A stretch of 64,000 nucleotides of DNA from Candidatus Leptovillus affinis (GCA_016705235.1 JADIYP010000001.1:868001-932000), one strand, 5' to 3'. Shown: positions 8,547 through 15,504, counted from the stretch's first letter. A program made the numbers and translations. Notes: a model not told the origin generated them from the sequence alone.

Positions 8547-8579
8547 AGATTTGTCAAATCTTAAAGATTTGACAAATCT
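8547..8579. repeat. Perfect 16-bp inverted repeat
   Basis: Arms 8547-8562 and 8564-8579 are exact complements around a single A. It lies between the converging LysM and leuS genes. No T run follows on either strand, so a terminator role is uncertain. Confidence 0.8.
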
Positions 8580-8625
8580 ATTTTCAAGGGAGAAAACCCT
8601 TGGGGGCGATACAGTTGCTCTTTTT

Positions 8626-10566
8626 TTATGACCCCACCACGATATTGACGAGCTTATTGGGCACAATGATGATTTGTTGGATGGCACGGCCGTTTACATG
8701 TTTCTCCACGCCCGGAGCCGACACGGCCGTTTCCTCCACCACTTTCTCCGCCGCATCCACCGCCACCTCGATCCGGTCGCGCACCTTGCCGTTTACCTGC
8801 ACCGGCAGCGTCACCTGGGCGGCCATTGTTAGCGCCTCGTCGAAGGCCGGCCACGCCTGCCGGTGGACCGATGAATCGTGCCCCAGCGTGGTTTGCCACA
8901 CCTCCTCGCTGATGAACGGGCAAATGGGAGCCAGCAGCAGCGCAAAGCTCTCCAGCGCCCGCCGCCACTGCGCCGCCGGAACGGCCGTGCCCTGGCCGTC
9001 GGTCAGGTAGTTCAGGTATTCCATCAGGGCGGCTACGGCCGTATTAAAGCGAAACTCCGCCATATCCTCCGTCACCCGCTGAATGACCTGATGCCGCCGC
9101 CGCTCAAACGCGGCATCCTCCTTAGCGCCTTTGCCTCTTGGCGCCTTTGCGTTAAAGAATTCCGCCAGCCGCCAAAACTTATCCAGAAAGCGCGTCACCC
9201 CGCGAATCCCGGCCTCGTCCCAGGTTACTTCCGCGTCGAACGGTCCCAGGAACAGCAGGTAAGCGCGCAGCGCGTCTGCGCCATAACGGGCGATCATGGC
9301 GTCGGGCGTGACCACGTTGCCGCGCGATTTGGACATGCGACGGCCGTCGCTGGCCGCCAGCAGAATGCCCTGATTTCGCAGTTGGGTAAATGGTTCCACA
9401 AAATCAATCAGCCCCGCGTCGGCCATCACTTTGGTCCAGAAGCGGGCGTACAGCAGGTGCATGACGGCGTGTTCCGCGCCGCCGACGTAGGTGTCTACGG
9501 GCAGCCAGCGGCGCACGGCCGTTGGGTCAAACGCTCCCTCGTCGTACTGCGGATTGGCAAAGCGCAGGAAGTACCACGAGGAGCAGGCGAAGCCGTCCAT
9601 GGTGTCGGTTTCGCGTTGGGCTGGGCCGCCGCACTGCGGGCAGGTGGTTTGCACCCAGTCAGTCATGCGCGCCAGGGGGGAACGGCCGTCGCCCGCCGGG
9701 GCAAAATCGGTGATGTCGGGCAGCAGGATGGGCAGTTGCGCTTCTGGCACGGCCACCGGGCCGCACGCCGGGCAGTGGACGATAGGAATGGGCGTGCCCC
9801 AATAGCGCTGCCGCGAGATCAGCCAGTCGTGCAGGTGGTAGCCTACGGTTGCCCCATTCTCGTCGGTGGTGGGGCCAATCCAGTTACGCTGCATGGTTTT
9901 GATGGCTTCCGGCCAGTCTACTGTGTCCAGGTCGGCCAGCAGCCGGTCGGCGTAGGCGGTGATTTTGAAGTACCACTGCTCCAGCTCTTTTTTGACGACT
10001 GGCGTGCCGCAGCGCCAGCAACGGCCGTCTTCTACCTGCTCGTTGGCCAGAATGGTCTGGCACTGCGAACACCACCATTGGCTGCCGGGGGCGCGGTAAG
10101 CCAGCCCGCGCCGGAACAGCAGCAGGAAAAACCACTGCGTCCAGCGATAATAGGCCGGGTCGGTGGAGCTGATTTCGCGCGACCAGTCGTAGGAGCATTC
10201 CAGCAGCTGCATCTGGCGTTTGTAGGTGGCGGAGAATTGGGCGCTGCTCTGGCGCGGGTGGATGCCGTGGCGGATGGCGTAGTTTTCGGCGGGCAGGCCG
10301 AAGGCGTCCCAGCCCATGGGGTGCAGCACGTTATGGCCGTTCATGCGCAGGAAGCGGGCGCTGACGCAGGTGGGCACATAGTTACGGCCGTGTCCCACCG
10401 ACAGCCCATCGCCCGACGGGTAGGGGAAAAAATCCAGAATGTACACATCCGGTTTGCCCGGATCGTTGCCCGTCTGGTACAGGTCGATGGCCTGCCAGTA
10501 GGCGCGCCATTTTGCTTCGATGGCCGCGAAGGGGTAACGGCCGTGTGGGTTGGGTTTGTTTGTCAT
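8626..10566 (-). CDS. leuS: Leucyl-tRNA synthetase lacking the CP1 editing domain
   Basis: A 646-residue class I aminoacyl-tRNA synthetase; family members usually have 810-870. The catalytic core, zinc-knuckle CxxC pairs, the RMSKSRGN loop (residues 410-417), anticodon-binding helices and the small C-terminal domain are present. The editing domain is absent: TMQRNWIGPTTDENGA (224-239) runs straight into YHLHDWLISRQRYWG, where normal LeuRS carries about 180 residues that hydrolyse mischarged tRNA. The HIGH motif reads SVGH (56-59), its first His replaced by Ser. The start at 10566 follows GGAGAG. A leucine-rich leader peptide and two terminators lie upstream. It may be the only LeuRS or a paralogue of a normal one elsewhere. 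Confidence 0.92.
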   Translation of the reverse strand: MTNKPNPHGRYPFAAIEAKWRAYWQAIDLYQTGNDPGKPDVYILDFFPYPSGDGLSVGHGRNYVPTCVSARFLRMNGHNVLHPMGWDAFGLPAENYAIRHGIHPRQSSAQFSATYKRQMQLLECSYDWSREISSTDPAYYRWTQWFFLLLFRRGLAYRAPGSQWWCSQCQTILANEQVEDGRCWRCGTPVVKKELEQWYFKITAYADRLLADLDTVDWPEAIKTMQRNWIGPTTDENGATVGYHLHDWLISRQRYWGTPIPIVHCPACGPVAVPEAQLPILLPDITDFAPAGDGRSPLARMTDWVQTTCPQCGGPAQRETDTMDGFACSSWYFLRFANPQYDEGAFDPTAVRRWLPVDTYVGGAEHAVMHLLYARFWTKVMADAGLIDFVEPFTQLRNQGILLAASDGRRMSKSRGNVVTPDAMIARYGADALRAYLLFLGPFDAEVTWDEAGIRGVTRFLDKFWRLAEFFNAKAPRGKGAKEDAAFERRRHQVIQRVTEDMAEFRFNTAVAALMEYLNYLTDGQGTAVPAAQWRRALESFALLLAPICPFISEEVWQTTLGHDSSVHRQAWPAFDEALTMAAQVTLPVQVNGKVRDRIEVAVDAAEKVVEETAVSAPGVEKHVNGRAIQQIIIVPNKLVNIVVGS

Positions 10567-10626
10567 CGTTTACTCTCCATTAAAATGAGGCATGAATAAA
10601 TTCGGTTCTTAGGTTTTCGGGAGACT

Positions 10627-10699
10627 GATGCGTGATACGTGATACGTGATACGTGATGCGTGAAGTCCTTTCTGGTCACGCATCACGCTTCACGCATCA
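10627..10699. repeat. 7-base tandem repeats, two opposed tracts
   Basis: Five head-to-tail copies of GATACGT/GATGCGT (10627-10661) are followed by the reverse-complement units (about 10677-10699). The two tracts can fold on each other. The same unit, inverted, forms the long tract at 11745-11841. Confidence 0.9.
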
Positions 10700-10750
10700 T
10701 GGGCTGCCCCCTGAATTCCTGAAAAGTCATCCTTTTTCATCCGTGTACCT

Positions 10751-10784
10751 AAAACAAAAAAGCCACGAGGTGGGTCTCGTGGCT
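10751..10784 (-). terminator. Intrinsic terminator 2 in leuS leader
   Basis: Stem 10761-10769 with 10776-10784 (9 base pairs, AGCCACGAG arm), followed in the minus direction by a T-rich run (10751-10760). It lies between the leader peptide and leuS, about 185 bases before the leuS start. Confidence 0.8.
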
Positions 10785-10805
10785 GAAAAACAAGGCTGAA
10801 AAAAC

Positions 10806-10838
10806 AAAAGGCCACAGGGCTTGTGCCTGTGGCCTTTT
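10806..10838 (-). terminator. Intrinsic terminator 1 (probable attenuator) in leuS leader
   Basis: Perfect 13-base-pair stem (10806-10818 with 10826-10838) and 7-base loop, T-rich on both sides so it could act in either direction. It starts 26 bases after the stop of the leucine-rich leader peptide, the position expected of an attenuator terminator. Confidence 0.8.
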
Positions 10839-10863
10839 TTACAAAATCAACAAGGAGATATTG

Positions 10864-10965
10864 CTAAATGGTCCAACGTTGGGGCACGCGCCAACCCACT
10901 CTGGCAGCAGGGCTGCCAAGTAACAAATGGCCTAACAATAACTGGGTGTTGTGCGTGTGTCTCAT
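10864..10965 (-). CDS. Leucine-rich leader peptide of leuS, 33 residues
   Basis: A short open frame upstream of leuS, ATG at 10965, TAG at 10864. It holds six leucine codons in eight positions, reading QLLLGHLLLG (residues 8-17), mostly the TTA and TTG codons. An intrinsic terminator follows 26 bases after the stop and a second one 20 bases later, then leuS. This is the classical layout of ribosome-mediated transcription attenuation: a ribosome short of Leu-tRNA stalls on the leucine run and prevents the terminator. No clear Shine-Dalgarno is seen before the ATG. A competing antiterminator pairing was not worked out. The role is inference from arrangement. Confidence 0.7.
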   Translation of the reverse strand: MRHTHNTQLLLGHLLLGSPAARVGWRVPQRWTI

Positions 10966-11021
10966 GGTTAAGAAGGTAGCATAGCTAAACGGCCGTGTCA
11001 AGCCCCCACTTTTTCCGCCAG

Positions 11022-11225
11022 CAATTCTCAATTTAGATCAGGCATTCGTGCGAACAAGGTAATTTCTTTGCACTTTACGCTGAACTGTCATGCTGAGCGG
11101 AGTCTTCGGAGCGAAGCATCCCCATGTATTGGTCATTAGGGCTGAACGGGATGCTTCGGAGGATGCTTCGGCAAGCTCAGCACAGGCTCTCAGCATGACA
11201 CATTTCTGGTTAAATTGAGAATTGC
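11022..11225. mobile_element. Palindromic MITE-like element, about 204 bases
   Basis: Terminal inverted repeats of 15 bases (11022-11036 and 11211-11225, GCAATTCTCAATTTA and its complement). Inside are further nested arms: TGTCATGCTGAG near 11086 against CTCAGCATGACA near 11191-11202, and CGAAGCATCCC against GGGATGCTTCG. There is no coding capacity. TTTTTCCGCCA stands immediately left of the element and again 2 bases to its right, matching the unit of the adjacent 42-base array, as if the element had landed in that array. Confidence 0.65.
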
Positions 11226-11230
11226 TGTTT

Positions 11231-11690
11231 TTCCGCCAACTGCCCCCTCGGTCATCACCGAGGGCCTACTTTCCGCCACCGCCCCCGGTGAAGACCGAGG
11301 GCCTACTCTTTCCGCCAACTGCCCCCTCGGTCATCACCGAGGGCCTACTTTTTCCGCCAACCGCCCCCTCGGTGAAGACCGAGGGCTTACTTTTTCCGCC
11401 AACCGCCCCCTCGGTGAAGACCGAGGGCTTACTTTTTCCGCCAACTGCCCCCTCGGTGATCACCGAGGGCATACTTTTTCCGCCAACTGCCCCCTCGGTG
11501 ATCACCGAGGGCCTACTTTTTCCGCCAACTGCCCCCTCGGTCATCACCGAGGGCCTACTTTTTCCGCCAACTGCCCCCTCGGTGATCACCGAGGGCTTAC
11601 TTTTCCCGCCAACCGCCCCCTCGGTGAAGACCGAGGGCCTACTTTTTCCGCCAACTACCCCCTCGGTCATCACCGAGGGCCTATTTGGGT
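11231..11690. repeat. Tandem array of 11 copies of a 42-base hairpin repeat
   Basis: Head-to-tail 42-base units, each with the arms CCCTCGGT and ACCGAGGG around a 4-base centre (CATC, GATC or GAAG) and ending CTACTTTTT. Two unit types occur: those beginning CCGCCAACTG carry CATC/GATC centres, those beginning CCGCCAACCG carry GAAG. GATC copies form a perfect 20-base palindrome. Copy 2 has a small deletion. There are no unique spacers, so it is not CRISPR. Because 42 is a multiple of three, long 14-residue-periodic frames are open on both strands; none has a credible start signal. Confidence 0.92.
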
Positions 11691-11744
11691 TCTTCAGGCA
11701 CTCAGGGGGTTGACAGCCCTGATACGTGATGCGTGACCAGAGAG

Positions 11745-11841
11745 GCATCACGCATCACGCATCACGCATCACGCATCACGCATCACGCATCACGCATCAC
11801 GCATCACGCATCACGCATCACGCATCACGCATCACGCATCA
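11745..11841. repeat. Heptanucleotide satellite (GCATCAC), 13 copies plus 6 bases
   Basis: Thirteen exact copies of GCATCAC and a partial fourteenth. It ends 30 bases before the feoC stop. A GATACGTGATGCGTG piece at 11721-11735 is its inverted cousin. Confidence 0.97.
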
Positions 11842-11871
11842 GACCAAACCCCATGAAATCCCAAAGACCCC

Positions 11872-12171
11872 CTATTTTTTCTGTGCCAGGGTGTAAGAGC
11901 GGGGCATTTTCACCACGAAGGCGCAGGTGGACGTGCCGGTGCAGGTGGGGCCGCAATGGCCGGTGGAACCGGTGGGGCCGGTGGAACCGGTGGAGCCGGC
12001 CGGACCGCAGCTTTCTTGGGGGGCGGAATTGTCTTGCAAACGGCCGTGCTGCACCCAATAAGCAATCATGCCCTCCAGCGCCGTGCGTTCAATACCTAGT
12101 TGGCGGCTGAGTTCGGCCACATGGACCGGGCCGTTGGCCGCTTCAATCGCGTGCAAAACTTCTTTCAACAT
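11872..12171 (-). CDS. feoC: FeoC-like winged-helix protein
   Basis: A 99-residue protein at the end of the feo operon. Residues 1-48 form a winged helix (MLKEVLHAIEAANGPVHVAE onward, LSRQLGIERTALEGMIAYWV). A cysteine cluster follows (C55, then three more to about C84), which in FeoC proteins can bind an iron-sulfur cluster. Between the cysteines is a low-complexity Gly-Ser-Thr-Pro stretch (GSTGSTGPTGSTG) longer than usual. FeoC is thought to sense iron or protect FeoB. It starts 4 bases after the last FeoB reading frame. Confidence 0.8.
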   Translation of the reverse strand: MLKEVLHAIEAANGPVHVAELSRQLGIERTALEGMIAYWVQHGRLQDNSAPQESCGPAGSTGSTGPTGSTGHCGPTCTGTSTCAFVVKMPRSYTLAQKK

Positions 12172-12175
12172 CGCG

Positions 12176-12424
12176 TCACCCCAAGCCCAACAGCAAGCCG
12201 CCCTGAAAGACGACCAGAGCCATCAACCAGGCCAGCGCCAACTGCCCAATGACGCTGGTCCACATCCACCGGGCGCCGAACTCCTGCTTCTCGGCGGCGA
12301 CGGCCACCATGCAGGGCGTGTAAATAAGCACAAAGACCATAAAAGCCAGCCCGGCCAACGCCGCGTGTCCGCCGCTGGAGGCGTCGAAACCTTCGTATAC
12401 CGCCTGGCGCAGGCCGCCGGGCAC
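12176..12424 (-). CDS. feoB: FeoB C-terminal membrane segment (third frame)
   Basis: 82 residues that match the C-terminal end of FeoB: PGGLRQAV, then a hydrophobic helix with LIYTPCM, the conserved Cys-containing motif near the end of FeoB, and a last membrane helix. It begins with GTG at 12424. The preceding FeoB frame ends with TAG at 12428-12430, which is in the same frame only two codons upstream. So one amber codon separates it from the body of FeoB. It may be restart of translation, a nonsense mutation or a sequence error. Confidence 0.75.
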   Translation of the reverse strand: MPGGLRQAVYEGFDASSGGHAALAGLAFMVFVLIYTPCMVAVAAEKQEFGARWMWTSVIGQLALAWLMALVVFQGGLLLGLG

Positions 12425-12427
12425 GGT

Positions 12428-13915
12428 CTATCCCGCCCCGCCGCGCACATCAATGCCGACGATGAGCGGGATGGCTTTGATGGTATCCAGAACGGCCGTG
12501 CCGAACCCGCGCCCAATCTGCCCTATGTCCTGCAAAAAGGTGGTGGGGGCGGGCGTAACGGCCGTTTCTCCCATGCCATACACTTGCGCAAACGTACTCA
12601 CCACCACTTCCTTGGCCACAAAGCCGCTGATCAACGCGCCACCCGCTTCCCACGTCCCAAAACCCAGCGGCTCCAGCGCCGGGCTGATGGCCCCCGCGAC
12701 AGACGAAAATAAACTGTGGTCCACGTCCGTATCGGCAAAAGAGCCGCCCTCCGCGCCCACGGGGATGGCCATCAGCAGCCACAAAATGACGCTGGTGATG
12801 AGGATGAGCGACCAGGCGTTTTGGATGAAAGAGCGCGTGCGCTCCCAGGTGTGCGACCAGATGGTGCGCCAGTTGGGGCGGCGGTAGGGGGGCAGTTCCA
12901 TCAGCAGGGCAGTTTGCTCTTTGTCTTTGAAGAGGGTTTTGCGCAGGACGAGGCCAAGGAGAACGGCCGTGATAATCCCCAGCACGTACATGCTAAACAC
13001 CACCGCCCCGGCATAGGCCGAGAAAAAGACGGTGGCAAACAACACATACACCGGCAGGCGCGCCCCGCAGCTCATAAAAGGCACCAGCAGGCCGGTGAGG
13101 ATGCGGTCTTTCTCGTTTTCCAGGGTGCGCGTGGCGTAAATGGCCGGGACGGTGCAGCCAAAACCCACCATCATGGGCAAAAAGCTTTTGCCTTGCAGGC
13201 CGATGCGGTTCATCAGCCCGTCCATCACGAAGGCGGCGCGGGCCATGTAGCCGGTGTCTTCCAGCACGGCCAACGAGACGTAAAGGAACATCAGCACGGG
13301 CACAAAAACCAGCACGCCGCCCACCCCGGCGATCACGCCGTCCAGCGCCAGCGCCTCTACCCAGCTTCCGCCCAATCCTACCCAGGCCAGCAAAGCGGCC
13401 GCCCAGTGAGTGATGGGGCCGCTGACGACACCATCCACCCAATCGAGCAGCGGCGCGGAGACGACGGCCGTTAGCTTAAACACCACCCACATCACGGCCA
13501 TAAAAATGGGCACGCCCAGCAGGCGATGAGTCACCAGGCGGTCAATTTTGTCGGTGAGGGAGAGCGTTTCAGGCGGCTTTTGCATGACGCGCCCGACCAG
13601 TTCGTGGATGTAGGTGTAGCGGCGGTCGGCGATGAGCACGTCGATTTCTTCGCCGTAGTCGGCGGCCAGGCGGGCGTAGGCGAGCTGCGTTTTGGTCAGC
13701 AGCGCCGGGCCGCCTTCGATGGCGAGCAGGCGGGTTTGCAGATCGTGGTCTTGCTCCAGCAGTTTGATGGCCAGCCAGCGGGCCGGGTACTGCTGTTGGA
13801 TGGCCGGGTAGGCGGCGATGTCGGCCTGGATGGCCTGGATGGCGGCTTCGAGTTTACGGCCGTAATCCACCACTTTGGCGGCGGGGGCGACGGCCGTTTC
13901 GTTAAGCAAATTCAT
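12428..13915 (-). CDS. feoB: FeoB membrane permease body (second frame)
   Basis: About 495 residues: helical linker domain, then the Gate-containing membrane core of the ferrous iron transporter FeoB. Recognised motifs include GFGCTVPAIYATRTLENEKDR, given here only in part as GFGCTVPAIYATRT, MSCGARLPVYVLFA and AGGALISGFVAKEVVVST. The GTPase domain is on a separate upstream frame, which this one overlaps by 14 bases; the ATG at 13915 has GCGGAG just before it, so coupled translation is possible. In most bacteria one polypeptide carries both parts. An in-frame TAG cuts off the last 80 residues. Confidence 0.85.
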   Translation of the reverse strand: MNLLNETAVAPAAKVVDYGRKLEAAIQAIQADIAAYPAIQQQYPARWLAIKLLEQDHDLQTRLLAIEGGPALLTKTQLAYARLAADYGEEIDVLIADRRYTYIHELVGRVMQKPPETLSLTDKIDRLVTHRLLGVPIFMAVMWVVFKLTAVVSAPLLDWVDGVVSGPITHWAAALLAWVGLGGSWVEALALDGVIAGVGGVLVFVPVLMFLYVSLAVLEDTGYMARAAFVMDGLMNRIGLQGKSFLPMMVGFGCTVPAIYATRTLENEKDRILTGLLVPFMSCGARLPVYVLFATVFFSAYAGAVVFSMYVLGIITAVLLGLVLRKTLFKDKEQTALLMELPPYRRPNWRTIWSHTWERTRSFIQNAWSLILITSVILWLLMAIPVGAEGGSFADTDVDHSLFSSVAGAISPALEPLGFGTWEAGGALISGFVAKEVVVSTFAQVYGMGETAVTPAPTTFLQDIGQIGRGFGTAVLDTIKAIPLIVGIDVRGGAG

Positions 13916-14411
13916 GGGTCTCCGCCTTCGCGGCAATCAAAGCGCGTAACTCGTCGAGACCTTTGCCCTGGCTGGCAACGGCCGTGACCACCGGCGCGCC
14001 CAATTCCTGGCTCAACCGGTCCGTGTCGATGGTGATGCCGCGCTCGGCGGCCAGGTCGGTCATGTTGAGCACGATGATGACCGGCGCGCCCAACTCCAGC
14101 ACCTGCACCGTCAGGTAGAGGTTGCGCTCCAGGTTGGCGGCATCGACCACGGTGATAACGAGAGACGGCCGTGCCTGCAAAATAAAGTCGCGGGCAATCA
14201 CTTCTTCCGGCGAATAGGCGGCCAGGCTGTACGCGCCGGGCAAGTCCACTACCGTCACCGGCAGGTCGCCAATCTGGAAGCTGCCTTCTTTCTTGGCTAC
14301 CGTCTTGCCCGGCCAATTGCCCACGTGCTGGTTCTCGCCCGTGAGCGCGTTAAAAATGGTGCTCTTACCGGCGTTGGGGTTCCCGGCGAGGGCGATGAGG
14401 AATGGGTTCAT
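13902..14411 (-). CDS. feoB: FeoB GTPase domain (first frame)
   Basis: 169 residues forming the G-protein domain of the ferrous iron transporter FeoB. Motifs: G1 GNPNAGKST (residues 10-18), G3 DLPG, G4 NMTD, G5-like VASQGKG near 150. It powers or gates Fe2+ uptake through the membrane domain coded by the next frame. It ends with TAA overlapping the start of that frame by 14 bases. A frameshift within a once-single feoB, a natural split, or a base error are all possible; nearby genes downstream in the window carry many frameshifts. Confidence 0.87.
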   Translation of the reverse strand: MNPFLIALAGNPNAGKSTIFNALTGENQHVGNWPGKTVAKKEGSFQIGDLPVTVVDLPGAYSLAAYSPEEVIARDFILQARPSLVITVVDAANLERNLYLTVQVLELGAPVIIVLNMTDLAAERGITIDTDRLSQELGAPVVTAVASQGKGLDELRALIAAKAETHEFA

Positions 14412-14465
14412 AGTCGGAATGGGGGCTGGGGATCAGGGATTGGGGGTTGGAATATCGCTGCGCTC

Positions 14466-14505
14466 TAATCCGAAATCCCAAATCCGAAATCGAAAATCCG
14501 CAATC
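14466..14505. repeat. Degenerate 7-base tandem repeat (AATCCGA)
   Basis: Five heptamers of the type AATCCGA/AATCCCA in the short spacer between feoB and feoA. Confidence 0.75.
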
Positions 14506-14788
14506 ACACTGGCGTCACCATCAGCTTATGGGCCATGCCGCGCCCAATGGCGATGCGCGAGCCGCGCACGGAGATGAGCAGCGGGCCGCCAGCGTCTTGC
14601 ACAACTTTCAGTTCGACGCCGCGCGTCAGGCCGAGTTCGGCCAGGCGGTGGGTCAGTTCGTGCCCGGCGCGGATTTCAACCAGGCGCAGGGGTTGTCCGG
14701 CGGCGGCCATGGAGAGGGGGAGAACGGCCGTGGCCGTTTGTGGTGTGTGGCGGGTGGCGCTGGAATGAAATAAATCAGTGAGTGTCAT
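14504..14788 (-). CDS. feoA: Ferrous iron transport protein A
   Basis: A 94-residue FeoA: a short leader and one SH3-like barrel. Visible are VEIRAGHELTHRLAELGL, RGVELKVVQDAGGPLLISV and RIAIGRGMAHKLMV, all standard. FeoA is a cytoplasmic partner needed for FeoB activity. It overlaps the end of the DtxR-type regulator by 14 bases and precedes feoB by about 90 bases. Confidence 0.9.
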   Translation of the reverse strand: MTLTDLFHSSATRHTPQTATAVLPLSMAAAGQPLRLVEIRAGHELTHRLAELGLTRGVELKVVQDAGGPLLISVRGSRIAIGRGMAHKLMVTPV

Positions 14789-15452
14789 CAGTAAGTTCCA
14801 TAAAAATATGGGCGGCGATTTCCTGCCCCAAGGCGTGGGTTTCGCCGCCGATTTTGATCATTAGCGGGCCGTTAAACGGGGCGATTTCTTCAAACTCTAC
14901 CGGCTGGCCGGGCAAAATGCCCCGCGCCGCCAGGTAGTCTAGCAGCAGCAGGCTTTCAGGGTAGATGCGGGAGATCGCGCCGTGATCGCCGGGTTGCAGG
15001 TCACCCAGAGGCGTGTCGTTGGCGGCGGCGACGTCGCCAACCGCGCTGGGAATGGGGTTGCCGTGCGGGCAGGTCTGGGGATGGTTTAGAAAGGCGGCCA
15101 GGGCTTCGGTAACGGCCGTGTCCGTGGCATGTTCTAAGCGGCAGGCATAATCGTGTACCTTTTCCCAGGGCAAATTCAAGAAGTCCACCAGAAAGCATTC
15201 CCACAACCGATGCCGCCGGATGACCCGTTGGGCGCGGCGACGGCCGTCTTCGGTTAGGGCCACGCCTTTGTAGGGCGTGTGGTCTAGCAGCCCTTTCTCG
15301 CATAAGCGATGCACCATCTCTGTGGCCGACACAGTAGACACGCCCAACCGTTCAGCCAGCGCCGAGATGGGCGCCAGGTCGTTCCCAGCGGCCAGTTCGC
15401 TGACCGTTTTCAAATACATTTCGACGCTTTCGTTAAAGGATTCGTGTTTCAT
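14775..15452 (-). CDS. DtxR/MntR-family metal-dependent repressor
   Basis: A 225-residue iron- or manganese-dependent repressor. Winged helix about residues 8-70 (LAERLGVSTVSATEMVHRLC as recognition region), dimerisation domain with the metal ligands in the HRLWECFLVDFLNLPWEKVH and CRLEHATD segments, CPHGNPIP, and a C-terminal FeoA-like SH3 domain (PGQPVEFEEIAP). It is the first gene of the feo operon and most likely represses it when iron is plentiful. Candidate metal-box sequences lie just upstream. Confidence 0.9.
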   Translation of the reverse strand: MKHESFNESVEMYLKTVSELAAGNDLAPISALAERLGVSTVSATEMVHRLCEKGLLDHTPYKGVALTEDGRRRAQRVIRRHRLWECFLVDFLNLPWEKVHDYACRLEHATDTAVTEALAAFLNHPQTCPHGNPIPSAVGDVAAANDTPLGDLQPGDHGAISRIYPESLLLLDYLAARGILPGQPVEFEEIAPFNGPLMIKIGGETHALGQEIAAHIFMELTDDTH

Positions 15453-15470
15453 GATCCTGTGTTTTTCGTA

Positions 15471-15503
15471 AAACCTGACAGGTCTCCCAGACCTGTCAGG
15501 TTT
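15471..15503. repeat. Perfect 15-bp hairpin in dtxR leader
   Basis: Arms 15471-15485 and 15489-15503 pair exactly around CCC. It lies 19 bases before the dtxR start codon in the 5' untranslated region. Only a short T stretch follows, so it may be an RNA structure or a repeat rather than a terminator. Confidence 0.85.
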
Positions 15504-15504
15504 A

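Noticed and set aside
8878..10599. 573-codon open frame antisense to leuS
   Set aside because: Mirror frame of a GC-rich gene; leuS on the other strand has all synthetase motifs and start signals.
10864..10990. T-box riboswitch upstream of leuS
   Set aside because: The conserved T-box sequence (AGGGTGGNACCGCG type) is not present; the GAGTGGGTTGGCGCG stretch is only a loose likeness and the leucine-rich peptide explains the region better.
11231..11690. CRISPR array
   Set aside because: Units are contiguous with no unique spacers and no cas genes are near; it is a plain tandem repeat.
12428..12430. Amber codon of feoB as pyrrolysine or other recoding
   Set aside because: No recoding element or pyl genes seen; a GTG restart two codons later or a base error is simpler.
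12716..13474. 252-codon frame antisense to feoB
   Set aside because: His/Gln/Arg-rich shadow translation with no homology; FeoB motifs lie on the other strand.
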